A DNA stretch of 32,633 nucleotides from an uncultured Xanthobacter sp. (GTDB taxonomy: Bacteria; Pseudomonadota; Alphaproteobacteria; Rhizobiales; Xanthobacteraceae). Both the position numbers and the translations under genes were made by a program. The notes under the pieces are model-generated. The model was not told where the DNA came from, ran no database searches, and saw only the letters and a program-made list of their open reading frames with translations. The DNA lies in contig CALMSN010000159.1 in the NCBI GenBank assembly GCA_937872325.1, positions 1 through 32,633 of the forward strand. Direction: 5' to 3'. Of this stretch, positions 16,103 to 24,872 are shown one piece after another. Each line of letters starts with the position of its first letter. The stretch's first letter is position 1.

Positions 16103-17470
16103 ATGACGGCTTTCGCCACCCCCGTATTCGGGGCACCGCACCACGACCGTTCGTTCGGGCTGCGGCTCGACACCATGATCCGGCTGCGCTGGCTGGCGGT
16201 TTCCGGCCAGATCGCGGCGCTGGTGGTGGTCAGCCTGCTGCTTGGCTTTCCCTTGCCCATATCGGCCTGCCTTGGCCTTGTTATCTTGTCGGCCGCAGTC
16301 AATCTGGTGCTGCGGTTGAAGTATCCGGTGGCCCGCCAGCTTTCGGATGCGACGGCAGGACCCCTGCTCGCCTACGACCTGTTGCAGCTCACCGCCCTCC
16401 TTTATCTCACTGGCGGTCTTAAGAATCCGTTTGCACTGCTCTACCTGGCGCCGGTGATGATCTCGGCCACCGCGCTCCCCTGGAGCACCCCCGCGATCCT
16501 CGGCGTCCTGGCCTCCGCCTGCGCCGGGCTGGTGGGGCTGTGGGCGCAGCCGCTGCCCTGGGCGGGCGACCATCCCCCCGTGCTGCCGGAGCTGTATCTG
16601 GCCGGCATCTGGGTGGCGCTCACCGTGTCCATCGGCTTCATCGGCCTGCATGCCTGGCGGGTGGCGCAGGAGGCGCGCGAGCTGGCCGACGCCCTCGCCG
16701 CCACCGAGCTGGTGCTCGCCCGCGAGCAGCACCTCACCGCTATCGACGGTCTCGCCGCCGCTGCTGCCCATGAATTAGGCACGCCGCTCTCCACCATCGC
16801 TCTGGTGGTGAAGGAGATGGAGCGGGCCTTGCCCCCCGACAGCCCCTACCGCGAGGACGTGACGTTGCTGCGCGACCAGGTGAAGCGCTGCCGCGACATC
16901 CTGCAGACCCTCACCTCCCTGCGCTCCGGCGACGCGCCGTTCGACCGGATGCCGCTGCGCCATCTGCTGGAGGAGGTGGTGGAGCCGCACCGCAACTTCG
17001 GCATCGCCATCGTGGTGGACGTGCGCGAGGGGCCGGACGACCCGGTGATCGGCCGCAATCCGGGCCTGCTCTACGGCCTCGGCAACCTGGTGGAGAATGC
17101 GGTGGACTTCGCGGAGGGCAAGGTGGAGATCACCGCCCAGTGGACCCTCGCCGGCCTGGTGATGGTGGTCCAGGACGACGGCCCGGGCTTCGCGCCGGAG
17201 GTCTCGGGGCGCATCGGCCAGCCTTATGTCACCTCCCGCGCCCGCGACCGGCAGGATCCGGAGGGCGAGAGCGGGCTTGGCCTCGGCTTCTTCATCGCCA
17301 AGACGCTGCTGGAGCGCACCGGCGCCAGCCTCAGCTTCGCCAACCGGCCGCCGCCGATGACCGGCGCGGTGGTGGAGATCACTTGGCCAAGGGCCGCTTT
17401 GGCCATAGAAGGGGATGACCAAGCGACAAAGCGACGCGCCATGGATTACGCTGCGGCGAAAGATATCTAG
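16103..17470 (+). CDS. regB: Redox-sensing histidine kinase RegB/PrrB/ActS
   Basis: 455-aa inner-membrane sensor kinase that phosphorylates RegA in response to the redox state of the quinone pool. The start is ATG 16103, where the RegB-like N-terminus begins; upstream in-frame codons fall in the promoter region. About six membrane segments span residues ~30-190, with the quinone-site motif GGLKNPF in the second periplasmic loop. The H-box is AAAHELGTPLST with phospho-accepting His223. The redox-active cysteine position is Cys263 in RDQVKRCRDIL, matching Cys265 of Rhodobacter RegB. N-box NLVENAVDFA and G-boxes DDGPGFAPE and GLGLGFFIAKTLLERTGA complete the kinase domain. RegA follows after 63 bp. 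All known sensing residues are kept, so it should be redox-competent. Confidence 0.95.
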   Translation: MTAFATPVFGAPHHDRSFGLRLDTMIRLRWLAVSGQIAALVVVSLLLGFPLPISACLGLVILSAAVNLVLRLKYPVARQLSDATAGPLLAYDLLQLTALLYLTGGLKNPFALLYLAPVMISATALPWSTPAILGVLASACAGLVGLWAQPLPWAGDHPPVLPELYLAGIWVALTVSIGFIGLHAWRVAQEARELADALAATELVLAREQHLTAIDGLAAAAAHELGTPLSTIALVVKEMERALPPDSPYREDVTLLRDQVKRCRDILQTLTSLRSGDAPFDRMPLRHLLEEVVEPHRNFGIAIVVDVREGPDDPVIGRNPGLLYGLGNLVENAVDFAEGKVEITAQWTLAGLVMVVQDDGPGFAPEVSGRIGQPYVTSRARDRQDPEGESGLGLGFFIAKTLLERTGASLSFANRPPPMTGAVVEITWPRAALAIEGDDQATKRRAMDYAAAKDI

Positions 17471-17533
17471 CCGGCGCGCCGCGTTCGCCTTATCTGCCCA
17501 CCGTCTGGAATGCGCGGGATCGAGGACGACACT

Positions 17534-18088
17534 ATGAACGACACGCTGCCCCTCGAGGTGGGAGAAGATCGCTCCGTCCTGATCGTGGACGACGACCGCT
17601 CCTTCCTGCAGCGGCTGGCCCGGGCCATGGAGGCGCGGGGCTTTCTGGTCAGCACCGCCGAGACGGTGGCCGAGGGCCTCGCCAAGGTGGAGGCGGCGGC
17701 GCCTGCGTTCGCGGTGGTGGACATGCGGCTCGGCGACGGCACCGGCCTCGACGTGATCTCGACCCTCAAGAAGCACCGGCCGGGCGCCCGCGCCATCGTG
17801 CTCACCGGCTACGGCAACATCGCCACCGCGGTCACCGCGGTGAAGCTCGGCGCGGTGGATTATCTCGCGAAGCCCGCGGACGCCGACGACGTGGTGGCCG
17901 CGCTCATCGCCTCCGGCGACCACAAGCCCCATCCCCCGGAAAACCCCATGTCGGCCGACCGGGTGCGCTGGGAGCATATCCAGCGGGTCTACGAGCTGTG
18001 CGGGCGCAACGTGTCGGAGACCGCGCGCCGCCTGTCCATGCACCGCCGCACCCTGCAGCGCATCCTCGCCAAGCGCGCGCCGCGCTGA
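17534..18088 (+). CDS. regA: Global redox response regulator RegA/PrrA/ActR
   Basis: 184-aa response regulator, the cognate partner of RegB. ATG 17534 has GAGGA at 17522-17526; a more upstream in-frame ATG at 17510 lacks a site. The receiver domain begins with VLIVDDDRSF and has phospho-acceptor Asp63 in FAVVDMRLGDG (same number as in Rhodobacter RegA), Thr in IVLTGYGN and Lys in YLAKPAD. A short Pro-rich linker (HKPHPPENP) leads to the Fis-type helix-turn-helix NVSETARRLSMHRRTLQRILAKRAPR, nearly invariant in the family. RegA homologues control carbon fixation, nitrogen fixation, hydrogenase and terminal oxidase genes. No target site can be assigned here with confidence. Confidence 0.97.
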   Translation: MNDTLPLEVGEDRSVLIVDDDRSFLQRLARAMEARGFLVSTAETVAEGLAKVEAAAPAFAVVDMRLGDGTGLDVISTLKKHRPGARAIVLTGYGNIATAVTAVKLGAVDYLAKPADADDVVAALIASGDHKPHPPENPMSADRVRWEHIQRVYELCGRNVSETARRLSMHRRTLQRILAKRAPR

Positions 18089-18102
18089 GAGACCATGTGA
18101 TC

Positions 18103-18156
18103 GGTAGCCGTCATCAACGCTCGTTGGTTCCGGCTACCCATGCAGGGGTCTTTTTC
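18103..18156 (+). terminator. Possible terminator after regA
   Basis: GGTAGCCG (18103-18110) pairs perfectly with CGGCTACC (18131-18138). The loop holds a nested CAACG/CGTTG stem. A five-T run (18151-18155) follows 12 bases after the stem, which is farther than usual, so the call is tentative. Confidence 0.45.
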
Positions 18157-18689
18157 AGACGTATCAAAACGTTATGTGTCTTTCCCGATGGGTGTCCGGC
18201 GCCGGGTCGGGCATGACGGGGACTTTGCAAACCGTCTCCAAACGGGGTCGGTGTCGCTGGCCGGAACCTGGAGGGATCCGGGTTCGGCCCGGAAGGCGGG
18301 TCGGCGACGGCCGGCCCTGGGGGCCTGGCGGGACGCGCGGTGACACGCCTCTTTCTTAGAGCGCGATCCAGTTTGGTGAGTTGGGACGGAGGTGCTGCCG
18401 AGGCCAGTTCCGGACGTTGCAGGACGCGTCCGAAGCCGAGCCCGTGCGGCGCGAATTTTCCGCTCGCGCGATGAAGCCCGTCATCCGCTGCTCGGGTTTG
18501 CGACACCTGTCGCGGCGCAGGCACGGGCGGAATTCCGGACGCCTGCGCCACGGCCGTTCCACCGGGCGGACGCGGCCCTGTCCGCTCTGCTGCACAATTG
18601 AGCGTTTTCAGGCGTTCGGCGGCATCGACGGCCCCGCTGGGCAGCGGTATAGCTGCTGCAGGCGCGAGCCATCGAAAGAGCGATCCCCG
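18157..18689. other. 533-bp region without a supportable gene
   Basis: Between regA and the glycosyltransferase. The frame of the glycosyltransferase is open back to 18381, but residues before VLSVVIPTYN have no family character. A short hairpin CGGACG/CGTCCG (18411-18416, 18427-18432) is the only structure noticed. No tRNA or riboswitch pattern was seen. Confidence 0.5.
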
Positions 18690-19280
18690 GTGCTGTCCGT
18701 CGTCATTCCCACCTATAATTCCGAGCGCAGCCTGGTGCCGGTGCTCGCCGCTCTCGTGCCGGGCGTCACGGCGGGGCTGGTGGGCGACGTGGTGCTGGTG
18801 GACGGCGGCTCCACCGACGACACCGCGGCCATCGCCGATGCCGCCGGCTGCCTGTTCCTCGCGCCCTCGGGCGATCCCGGCATCCGCCTGCGCCAGGCCG
18901 CGGGCCACCTGCGCGGCAACTGGTTGATGTTCCTCTCGCCGCGCTCGCTCCTGGCCGAGGGCTGGGCCCGCGAGGTGGCGCATTTCTGCGAGACCGCCGA
19001 GCGGCGCGGCCAAGCCGAGGCGGTGGCGGCCACCTTCCGCATCGCCCTCGACGGCTATGGCATCGGCCCGCGGATCGGCGAGGCGGTCGCCGCCGCGCGG
19101 CTCCTGCTGCTGGGCCTGCCGCGGCCGGAGCAGGGCCTCGTCCTGTCGCGCCGGCTCTATGAGCGCCTGGGCGGGCACCCATCGGGCATGAAGGCCGACC
19201 AGCGCCTGATGCGCCGCATCGGCCGGCGCCGGATCCATCCGCTGCGGGCCCATGTGCTGCTGCCGCCGCCCGCCGGGTGA
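18690..19280 (+). CDS. Small family 2 glycosyltransferase
   Basis: 196 aa from GTG 18690, the point where the GT-A fold begins (LSVVIPTYNSERSLVPVLAAL). A weak AAAGAG lies upstream (18675-18680). VVLVDGGSTDDTAAIA is the nucleotide-sugar binding part and carries the first conserved Asp. The canonical DXD is not evident; the corresponding region reads NWLMFLSPRSLLAEGWAREV, which resembles the short TIGR04283-like group rather than full polysaccharide synthases. No membrane segment is visible. The C-terminus includes LYERLGGHPSGMKADQRLMRRIGRRR, typical of the acceptor side. It stands alone, with about 260 bp before the macroglobulin gene. The sugar and acceptor are unknown. Confidence 0.8.
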   Translation: MLSVVIPTYNSERSLVPVLAALVPGVTAGLVGDVVLVDGGSTDDTAAIADAAGCLFLAPSGDPGIRLRQAAGHLRGNWLMFLSPRSLLAEGWAREVAHFCETAERRGQAEAVAATFRIALDGYGIGPRIGEAVAAARLLLLGLPRPEQGLVLSRRLYERLGGHPSGMKADQRLMRRIGRRRIHPLRAHVLLPPPAG

Positions 19281-19541
19281 CGCTGCAGCGCAGCAGCGCT
19301 GGCCGGTGAACTTCCCCTGAATTTCCCTTGGCGAACCTCTCCGCTTGGGGATAGATGACCGTGCGGGGCGGTCCGGTTGTGTCGCAAGGGCACGGCGGGC
19401 CGAAGACATCAGTTTCATGACGACAGACAGCGGATTGCAGTAGCGGGCCTCGGCACGCGACGGCGCATGCTCCCGCGCTCCGGCCGATGGTGCCGCCGAT
19501 CGGATGATCCGGCGCCGGTCTACGGCTTTCGGGAGGGGTTC

Positions 19542-22500
19542 ATGGACATACGTCGCGTCTTCGCCGCCGGCCGGACTCTGCCCTCTGCCCGGGGCTTGGC
19601 CACCGCAGGCAAGGTTCTGGCGGGGGCCGCGCTGATCGCGCTCGCGGCCGTCCCGGCCTTGGCCCAGCCCCAGCGCCCGGTGGCGCCGGCCGCTCAGGCT
19701 CCGGCGGCCGCCCCCGCGACCCCGCTGCCGCCGCGCCCGGCCGCCGTGAAGACCTTCCAGCGGCCCGACCTCATCACCGAATCCCGGCGCTACGAGCGCG
19801 AGCTGCAGCGCACCGCCAAGGCGCCGTCCGGCCCCCTCGACCGGGCCCGGCGCGATGCCGACCAGGCGTTCCAGCGCGGCGATGCCCGCAGCGCCGCCGC
19901 GCTCTACGGCGCGCTCGCCGTGGCGGTGCCGCAGGAATTCAACGTCTGGATGCGGCTCGCCCGCGCCCTCGGCGCCATCAAGGCGAACGACGACGAGAAC
20001 GCCAGCGCCTTCACCGACAACGCCGCCGGCGCCGCCTATATCGCCTACCGCCGGGCCACGACGCAGGCGGAGGAGGGCGAGGCGCTCGCCTTCATCGGCC
20101 GCATCTATGCCGGCCGCAGCCTTTGGGCCGCGGCCATCGAGACCATGAAGGTCTCCCTCGCCTTGCGCGAGAACGCGGCCGAGCGCGCCTTCTACGAGAA
20201 GCTGCGCGACGAGCACGGCTTCCGGATGGTGAATTACCGGGTGGAATCCGACGCCGCCGCCCCGCGCGCCTGCATCAGCTTCTCCGAGCCGCTGGCGGCC
20301 AATCTCGACGTCTCGCCCTTCGTCCAGGTCGCCGGCGTGGACAAGCCGGCCCTCAGCGCCGAGGAGCAGCAGATCTGCGTCGAGGGCCTCAAGCATGGCG
20401 AGAGCTACGTGCTGCGGGTGCGTCCCGGCATCCCGGCGGTGACCGGCGAGGTGCTGCGCCGGCCGGTGGAGCTCTCCATCTATGTGCGCGACCGCTCGCC
20501 CTCGGTGCGCTTCGGCGGCAAGGCCTATGTGCTGCCGAGCGTCGGCCAGAAGGGCATCCCCCTCGTCACCGTCAACACCGCCGCGGTGCAGGTGGACGTG
20601 GTGCGGGTCGGCGATCGCGGGCTGATCCCCAACGCCCTCAGCGGCGATTTCCAGAACCGGCTCTCGGCCTACGAGTTCTCCGACCTGCGCGACGGCAAGG
20701 CCATCAAGGTCTTCTCCGGCACCCTGGAGGTGGAGAACCCGCTCAACCGCGACGTCACCACCGCGGTGCCGGTGGGCGAGGCGGTGGGCAAGCTGGAGCC
20801 CGGCGTCTACGTGATGCTGGCCAAGCCCAAGGGCGCGTCCACCGAGGACGATTTCGGCGCCGAGGCCACCCAGTGGTTCATCGTCTCCGACCTCGGCCTC
20901 ACCGCGCTGAGCGGGCAGGGCGGGGTGACCGCGCTGGTCCGCTCCCTCGCCAGCGCCGCGCCGGTGCGCGATGCCGAGGTGAAGCTGGTGGCCCGCTCCA
21001 ACGAGGTGCTGGGCACCACCCGCACCGATGCCGACGGCCGCGCCGCCTTCGATGCCGGCCTTGCCCGCGGCACCGGCGGCCTCGAGCCGTTCGCGGTGGT
21101 GGCGCGCACCGAGGCCGGCGACTACGCCTTCCTCTCCTTGCGCGAGAGCGCCTTCGACCTCACCGACCGCGGCGTCGCCGGCCGCGAGACGCCGGGCGCC
21201 CTCGACGCCTTCGTGACCCCGGAGCGCGGGGTCTACCGCTCCGGCGAGACCGCCTTCATCACCGTGCTGCTGCGCGACGGGGAGGGTCGCGCCGTGCCGT
21301 CTCTGCCGCTCACCGTGGTGCTGCAGCGCCCCGACGGGGTGGAGGATCGCCGCCTGGTGGCGGCCGATGCCGGCGCTGGCGGCCGGGTGGTGAAGCTGCC
21401 TTTGCTCTCCGGCGCCATGACCGGCACCTGGCGGGGGCGCGCCTTCGCCGATCCGAAGGGGCAGCCGGTGGGCGAGGCCGCCTTCCTGGTAGAAGACTAC
21501 GTTCCCGACCGGCTGGCCTTCGAGCTCAGCGCCGCCGACGCGGTGCTCCAGCGCAACCGGCCGACGTCCATCAAGCTCGACGGCCGGTTCCTGTTCGGCG
21601 CCCCCGCCGCCGGGCTCGACGTGGAGGGCGATGCCGAGCTCCGGCTCGCCGAGGCCGGCCGCAAGGCCTTCCCCGGCTATCAGTTCGGCAACGCGCAGGA
21701 CGAGGTGCTGCCGCAAAGCGGGCCCATCGCCGACACCCCGCGCACCGATGCCCGCGGCACCGCCAGCCTGCAGGTGTGGACCCCGTCGCTGCCGCGCACC
21801 GACCGGCCGCTGGAGGTGCTGGCCACGGTGCGCCTGCTGGAGCCGGGCGGCCGCGCCGTCAGCCGCACCCTGGCGCTGCCGGTGGCCGCCGCCGGGCCGC
21901 AGATCGGCGTCAAGCCGCTGTTCACCGACCGCGTCCGCGAGGGCGAGGAGGCGCGGTTCGAGATCATCGTCGCCGATGCGCAGGACAAGCGGCTCGCCGC
22001 GCCGGGCCTGCGCTGGCAGCTCTCCCGCATCGAGACCCGCTACCAGTGGTACCGCTCCGGCGGGTCCTGGGACTATGAGCCGGTGAAGATCGTCACCCGG
22101 GTCGGCGAGGGCCGGCTCGACGTGCCGGCCGACGGCCCGGCGCGCCTCGCCGCGCCGGTGGAGTACGGCCACTATCGCCTCGACTTCAGCGGCGACGGCC
22201 TGCCCCTCACCAGCATGGCCTTCGACGCCGGCTTCGGCGGCAGCGGGCCGGACACGCCGGACAAGCTGGAGCTGGTCCTCGACCGCTCCGCCTATGCCGC
22301 CGGCGACACGCTGGAGGCGACCCTCACCGCCCGCGCCGCCGGCACCGCGACCCTGCTCGTGATGACCGACACCCTGCAGGCGCAGAAGGTGGTGCAGGTC
22401 GCCCCGGGGGCCAACAAGGCGAGCTTCAAGGTGGAGCCGGGCTGGGGCCCGGGGGCCTATCTGGTGGCCCTGATGCACCGCCCGCTCGACGCCGCCGCCA

Positions 22501-24872
22501 GCCGGATGCCGGGCCGGGCCATCGGCCTTGCCCACTTCTCGGTCGACCGCGCCGCCCGCACCCTCGCCGTGGAGATGACCGCGCCGGCCGAGATGCGGCC
22601 CGGCAACACGCTGGAGGTCCCGGTCAAGGTCGGCGTGAAGCCCGGCGAGATCGCCTTTGTCACCGTCGCGGCGGTGGATGTGGGCATCCTCAACCTCACC
22701 GGCTTCAAGCCGCCGCAGCCCGATGCGGTGATCTTCGGCCAGCGCCGGCTCGCCGCCGAGGTGCGCGACCTCTACGGCGCGCTGATCGACGGCATGCAGG
22801 GGCAGGCCGGCCGGCTGCGCTCGGGCGGCGACGACATGGGCGGCGGCCTGCAATCCTCGCCGCCGGTGCAGCCGCCGCTGGCCCTGTTCTCGGGGCCGGT
22901 CGCGGTGGGGCCGGACGGGGTGGCGCGGGTGAGCTTCCCCATTCCCGCCTTCGACGGCACGGTGCGGCTGATGGCCATGGCCTGGAGCGCCGACCGCCTC
23001 GGCCATGCCAGCGCCGACGTGGTGGTGCGCGACAAGGTGGTGATCCTCGCCACCCTGCCGCGCTTCCTCGCCTATGGCGACCGCTCCACCCTCAACCTCG
23101 ACCTCACCAACGTGGAGGCCCCGGCGGGCAGCTACACTGTGGCGGTGAACGCCACCGGCGCCGCCGGCGCGGCCCAGCCGGCCGGCCCGGTGCGCCTCGG
23201 CGAGAAGGAGCGGCAGTCGCTGCGGCTCGCCCTCGACGGCCGCGGCATCGGCCCGGCGCAGGTGGACGTGCGGCTGACCGGGCAGGGGGTGGACATCACC
23301 CGCAGCTTCGCCCTCAACGTGCGCCCCGCCTATCCGGACATCGAGCGGCGCACGGTGCGCAACCTCGCCCCGGGGGAGAGCCTGACCGTCTCCGACGCGT
23401 TGGTGGCGGACCTCGTGGCCGGCACCGGCGCGGTGGCGGTGAGCGTCACCCCCAGCAGCGCCATCGACGTGCCGGCTCTGCTGGCCGCCCTCGACCGCTA
23501 CCCCTATGGCTGCTCCGAGCAGATCACCAGCCGGGCGCTGCCGCTGCTCTACTACAACGACCTCGCCCCGCTGGTCAGCCGGGCGCCCGACCCCGGCGCC
23601 GACGGGCGGATCCGCGAGGCGGTGGTCCGGCTGTTCGCCCGCCAGGGCTCGGACGGCTCGTTCGGCCTGTGGTCGGCCGGCGGCGAGGACACCTGGCTCG
23701 ACGCCTATGTGGTGGATTTCCTCACCCGGGCGAAGGAGAAGGGCTTCGCGGTGCCCGAGCCGGGCTTCGGCATGGCCCTCGACCACCTGCGCAACGTGGT
23801 GAACATGGCCGGCGCCGAGATGCGCTCGGCCAGCGAAGGCCACGCTTATGCCCTCTACGTGCTGGCCCGGAACGGCCGGGCGCCGCTGGGCGACCTGCGC
23901 TACCTCGCCGACACCCGCCTCGAGGCTCTGCCGAGCACCCTCGCCCGCGGCCAGGTGGGGGCGGCGCTGGCGCTGCTGGGCGATCGCACCCGGGCGGAGC
24001 GGGTGTTCAACGTGGCGCTGGCCGGCCTGCCGGCGGCGCCCACCGATCCGGAGGTCGGCCGCGCCGATTTCGGCTCGGTGCTGCGCGACGCCGCGGCCCT
24101 CACCGTGCTCGCCCGCGAGGCCGGCATGGAGCGGCTCGCCGCCCTTGCCCTGTCGCGGGTGGATGCGGCGCGGGTGCGCACCGAGCGCACCTCGACCCAG
24201 GAGAATGCCTGGCTGATCCTCGCCGCCCGCGAGCTGGCCGAGAGCGCCGCCAACATCGTCCTCGACGTGAATGGCGGCACCTCGCGCGGGCCGTTCGGCA
24301 TCCGCCTTGCGGCGCGGGACCTCACCGCCGGGCCGACGGTGCTGCGCAATCGCGGCAGCGAGCCGGTCAAGGTGGTGCTGGGGGTGCAGGGCTCGCCCGC
24401 CGCCCCCGAGCCGGCCATCGCCCGCGGCTTCACTGTGGAGCGGCGCTACTTCACCCTCGACGGCAAGCCCTTCGACCCGGCCAAGGCGGTGCAGAACCAG
24501 CGCTTCGCGGTGGTGCTGAAGGCCACCGAGGCCAAGGCCGCGCTCGCCGACGTGCTGATGGTGGACTACCTGCCGGCCGGGTTCGAGATCGAGAATCCCA
24601 GCCTCTCCGGCGGCTCGGAGGAGGATCCGGCCAATCCGTTCGCCTGGCTCGGCACGGTGAGCGAGCATGTCCATGTGGAGGCCCGCGACGACCGCTTCGT
24701 CGCCTCGGTCACCCGCAGCGACGACGACGAGCCGTTCGTGGTCGCCTATGTGGCCCGGGCGGTCTCGCCGGGCCGCTACGTCCACCCGCCGGTGATGATC
24801 GAGGACATGTACCGGCCGGACCGCTTCGCCCGCTCGGCGGCGGGCATCATCGAGGTGGCGCCCGCGCGATGA
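19542..24872 (+). CDS. Bacterial alpha-2-macroglobulin family protein (YfhM-like, thioester type)
   Basis: 1776-aa periplasmic protein that traps proteases attacking the envelope, the bacterial counterpart of eukaryotic alpha-2-macroglobulin. ATG 19542 has a GGGAGGGG at 19531-19538. The first ~41 residues are a signal peptide ending in VPALA-QP. No lipobox Cys follows, unlike E. coli YfhM, which is a lipoprotein, so this one should be soluble. A Pro/Ala linker and a helical region (residues ~70-220) precede many macroglobulin beta domains. The thioester motif is CSEQ with Cys1324 in DRYPYGCSEQITSRALPLL, followed by the alpha-helical thioester domain (YVVDFLTRAKEKGFAVPE) and receptor-binding-like C-terminal domains (VDYLPAGFEIENP). 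It overlaps pbpC by ATGA, the conserved a2M-PBP1C partnership. Confidence 0.94.
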   Translation: MDIRRVFAAGRTLPSARGLATAGKVLAGAALIALAAVPALAQPQRPVAPAAQAPAAAPATPLPPRPAAVKTFQRPDLITESRRYERELQRTAKAPSGPLDRARRDADQAFQRGDARSAAALYGALAVAVPQEFNVWMRLARALGAIKANDDENASAFTDNAAGAAYIAYRRATTQAEEGEALAFIGRIYAGRSLWAAAIETMKVSLALRENAAERAFYEKLRDEHGFRMVNYRVESDAAAPRACISFSEPLAANLDVSPFVQVAGVDKPALSAEEQQICVEGLKHGESYVLRVRPGIPAVTGEVLRRPVELSIYVRDRSPSVRFGGKAYVLPSVGQKGIPLVTVNTAAVQVDVVRVGDRGLIPNALSGDFQNRLSAYEFSDLRDGKAIKVFSGTLEVENPLNRDVTTAVPVGEAVGKLEPGVYVMLAKPKGASTEDDFGAEATQWFIVSDLGLTALSGQGGVTALVRSLASAAPVRDAEVKLVARSNEVLGTTRTDADGRAAFDAGLARGTGGLEPFAVVARTEAGDYAFLSLRESAFDLTDRGVAGRETPGALDAFVTPERGVYRSGETAFITVLLRDGEGRAVPSLPLTVVLQRPDGVEDRRLVAADAGAGGRVVKLPLLSGAMTGTWRGRAFADPKGQPVGEAAFLVEDYVPDRLAFELSAADAVLQRNRPTSIKLDGRFLFGAPAAGLDVEGDAELRLAEAGRKAFPGYQFGNAQDEVLPQSGPIADTPRTDARGTASLQVWTPSLPRTDRPLEVLATVRLLEPGGRAVSRTLALPVAAAGPQIGVKPLFTDRVREGEEARFEIIVADAQDKRLAAPGLRWQLSRIETRYQWYRSGGSWDYEPVKIVTRVGEGRLDVPADGPARLAAPVEYGHYRLDFSGDGLPLTSMAFDAGFGGSGPDTPDKLELVLDRSAYAAGDTLEATLTARAAGTATLLVMTDTLQAQKVVQVAPGANKASFKVEPGWGPGAYLVALMHRPLDAAASRMPGRAIGLAHFSVDRAARTLAVEMTAPAEMRPGNTLEVPVKVGVKPGEIAFVTVAAVDVGILNLTGFKPPQPDAVIFGQRRLAAEVRDLYGALIDGMQGQAGRLRSGGDDMGGGLQSSPPVQPPLALFSGPVAVGPDGVARVSFPIPAFDGTVRLMAMAWSADRLGHASADVVVRDKVVILATLPRFLAYGDRSTLNLDLTNVEAPAGSYTVAVNATGAAGAAQPAGPVRLGEKERQSLRLALDGRGIGPAQVDVRLTGQGVDITRSFALNVRPAYPDIERRTVRNLAPGESLTVSDALVADLVAGTGAVAVSVTPSSAIDVPALLAALDRYPYGCSEQITSRALPLLYYNDLAPLVSRAPDPGADGRIREAVVRLFARQGSDGSFGLWSAGGEDTWLDAYVVDFLTRAKEKGFAVPEPGFGMALDHLRNVVNMAGAEMRSASEGHAYALYVLARNGRAPLGDLRYLADTRLEALPSTLARGQVGAALALLGDRTRAERVFNVALAGLPAAPTDPEVGRADFGSVLRDAAALTVLAREAGMERLAALALSRVDAARVRTERTSTQENAWLILAARELAESAANIVLDVNGGTSRGPFGIRLAARDLTAGPTVLRNRGSEPVKVVLGVQGSPAAPEPAIARGFTVERRYFTLDGKPFDPAKAVQNQRFAVVLKATEAKAALADVLMVDYLPAGFEIENPSLSGGSEEDPANPFAWLGTVSEHVHVEARDDRFVASVTRSDDDEPFVVAYVARAVSPGRYVHPPVMIEDMYRPDRFARSAAGIIEVAPAR